In this document: positions 63,742-64,000 of the stretch, in pieces
Layout of the letters: the number at the start of each line of letters is the position of its first letter
Numbering within the stretch: position 1 is the first letter of the stretch
Source of the DNA: a virus
Length of the DNA stretch: 64,000 bases
IMG/VR virus record: IMGVR_UViG_3300004151_000007
Coordinates: 18,099-82,098 of that record
Strand: one strand, 5' to 3'
Notes under the pieces: model-generated
Told to the model about the DNA's origin: nothing
Seen by the model: only the letters and a program-made list of their open reading frames with translations
Database searches by the model: none
Position numbers and translations under genes: made by a program

Positions 63742-64000
63742 TGAGCGCCACCGACCGCACCTATCCGGTCAGCGTGGACGGCGTCGGAGATTTCATTTTC
63801 CGGCGCCGGATCATGCGAGACCAGTTCCGCATCCATGCCGACACCATGCGCATCCTCGGCGGCCCGGTCAGCGACGCCATGCTGTGGAACAGCGCAGCCG
63901 CTATGGCGACCATCGGCGTGCTGATGGTTTCCGGTCCCACCCGGGATTGGAACGTCGAAACGCTCGACCCGCTCGACGCCGACGACGTCGCCACCCTCTA
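63741..64000 (+). CDS. Tail protein, incomplete at window end (possible assembly chaperone)
   Basis: An 86-codon 5' part of a gene cut by the window edge. It reads SVDGVGDFIFRRRIMRDQFRI and later WNVETLDPLDADDV. A small protein after the tube gene with this type of start is often a tail assembly chaperone expressed with a programmed frameshift. The 3' end is not visible, so this cannot be tested here. Confidence 0.6.
   Translation, partial: MSATDRTYPVSVDGVGDFIFRRRIMRDQFRIHADTMRILGGPVSDAMLWNSAAAMATIGVLMVSGPTRDWNVETLDPLDADDVATL

Noticed and set aside
1-64000. tRNA genes, rRNA genes and CRISPR arrays
   Set aside because: No T-loop-like TTCRANY cluster with cloverleaf potential, no rRNA-like sequence and no regularly spaced repeat-spacer array were seen by eye. 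A tRNAscan or CRISPR search would be decisive.

Overview
The window is a 64-kb piece of a temperate, contractile-tailed (myovirus-type) phage that also carries plasmid functions, i.e. a phage-plasmid, from a GC-rich host. The host is probably an alphaproteobacterium, perhaps Azospirillum or another Rhodospirillales. This rests on high GC, an RPA-type replication initiator, an MmcB-like nuclease, a GTA-type 3TM holin and small AlpA/Cro-like regulators. It is inference, not a database match. No chromosomal housekeeping gene, rRNA, tRNA or CRISPR array was found.

Layout. 0-3 kb: leftward parA-parG partition operon, rightward repA, and an origin with iterons and DnaA boxes. 3-5 kb: leftward lysogeny genes (AlpA-like HTH, hypothetical, CI-like repressor) with CGTAGGA-type operators. 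5-16 kb: early rightward genes (Cro-like protein, RusA-like nuclease, PP-loop PAPS-reductase-like protein, N4/N6 DNA methyltransferase, MmcB-like nuclease, replication initiator, DUF5131, DUF1643, DUF4326). 16-17.5 kb: regulatory node with three intrinsic terminators, a candidate structured small RNA, an AlpA-like regulator and an RMF-like protein. 17.5-27 kb: repressor-controlled operon of small genes, with DUF2303, an XRE regulator, a C5-cytosine methyltransferase overlapped over 1.6 kb by a second long frame, an MT-A70 adenine methyltransferase and a short tyrosine recombinase. 27-29 kb: lysis (membrane protein, muramidase, holin). 29-38 kb: terminase, portal, zeta-kinase-like protein, MuF-like head protein. 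38-54 kb: probable virion cargo (pyrophosphatase-like protein, a 2,111-residue methyltransferase-helicase, a 1,537-residue helicase, a metalloprotease) with a small island of leftward or regulated genes. 54-64 kb: protease, scaffold, capsid, connectors, sheath, tube; the last gene runs off the window.

How it fits together. RepA/iterons and ParAG would keep the prophage as a low-copy plasmid, and the short recombinase could resolve dimers. The CI-like repressor would hold the early operons through CGTAGGA/TCCTACG sites. Twelve copies of a GTCGTGACG motif, all between 16.0 and 60.5 kb, look like the phage's own late promoters. In six of them an ATG lies exactly 22 nt after the motif start, with an invariant T where -7 of a -10 element would be if the A of the ATG were +1. 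This predicts leaderless late mRNAs. Seven dispersed TAGGTA/TAGCTA arrays mark transcription-unit boundaries and may be centromere or operator sites. Several probable cargo proteins share a short ILFLK-type terminal motif, a candidate capsid-packaging tag.
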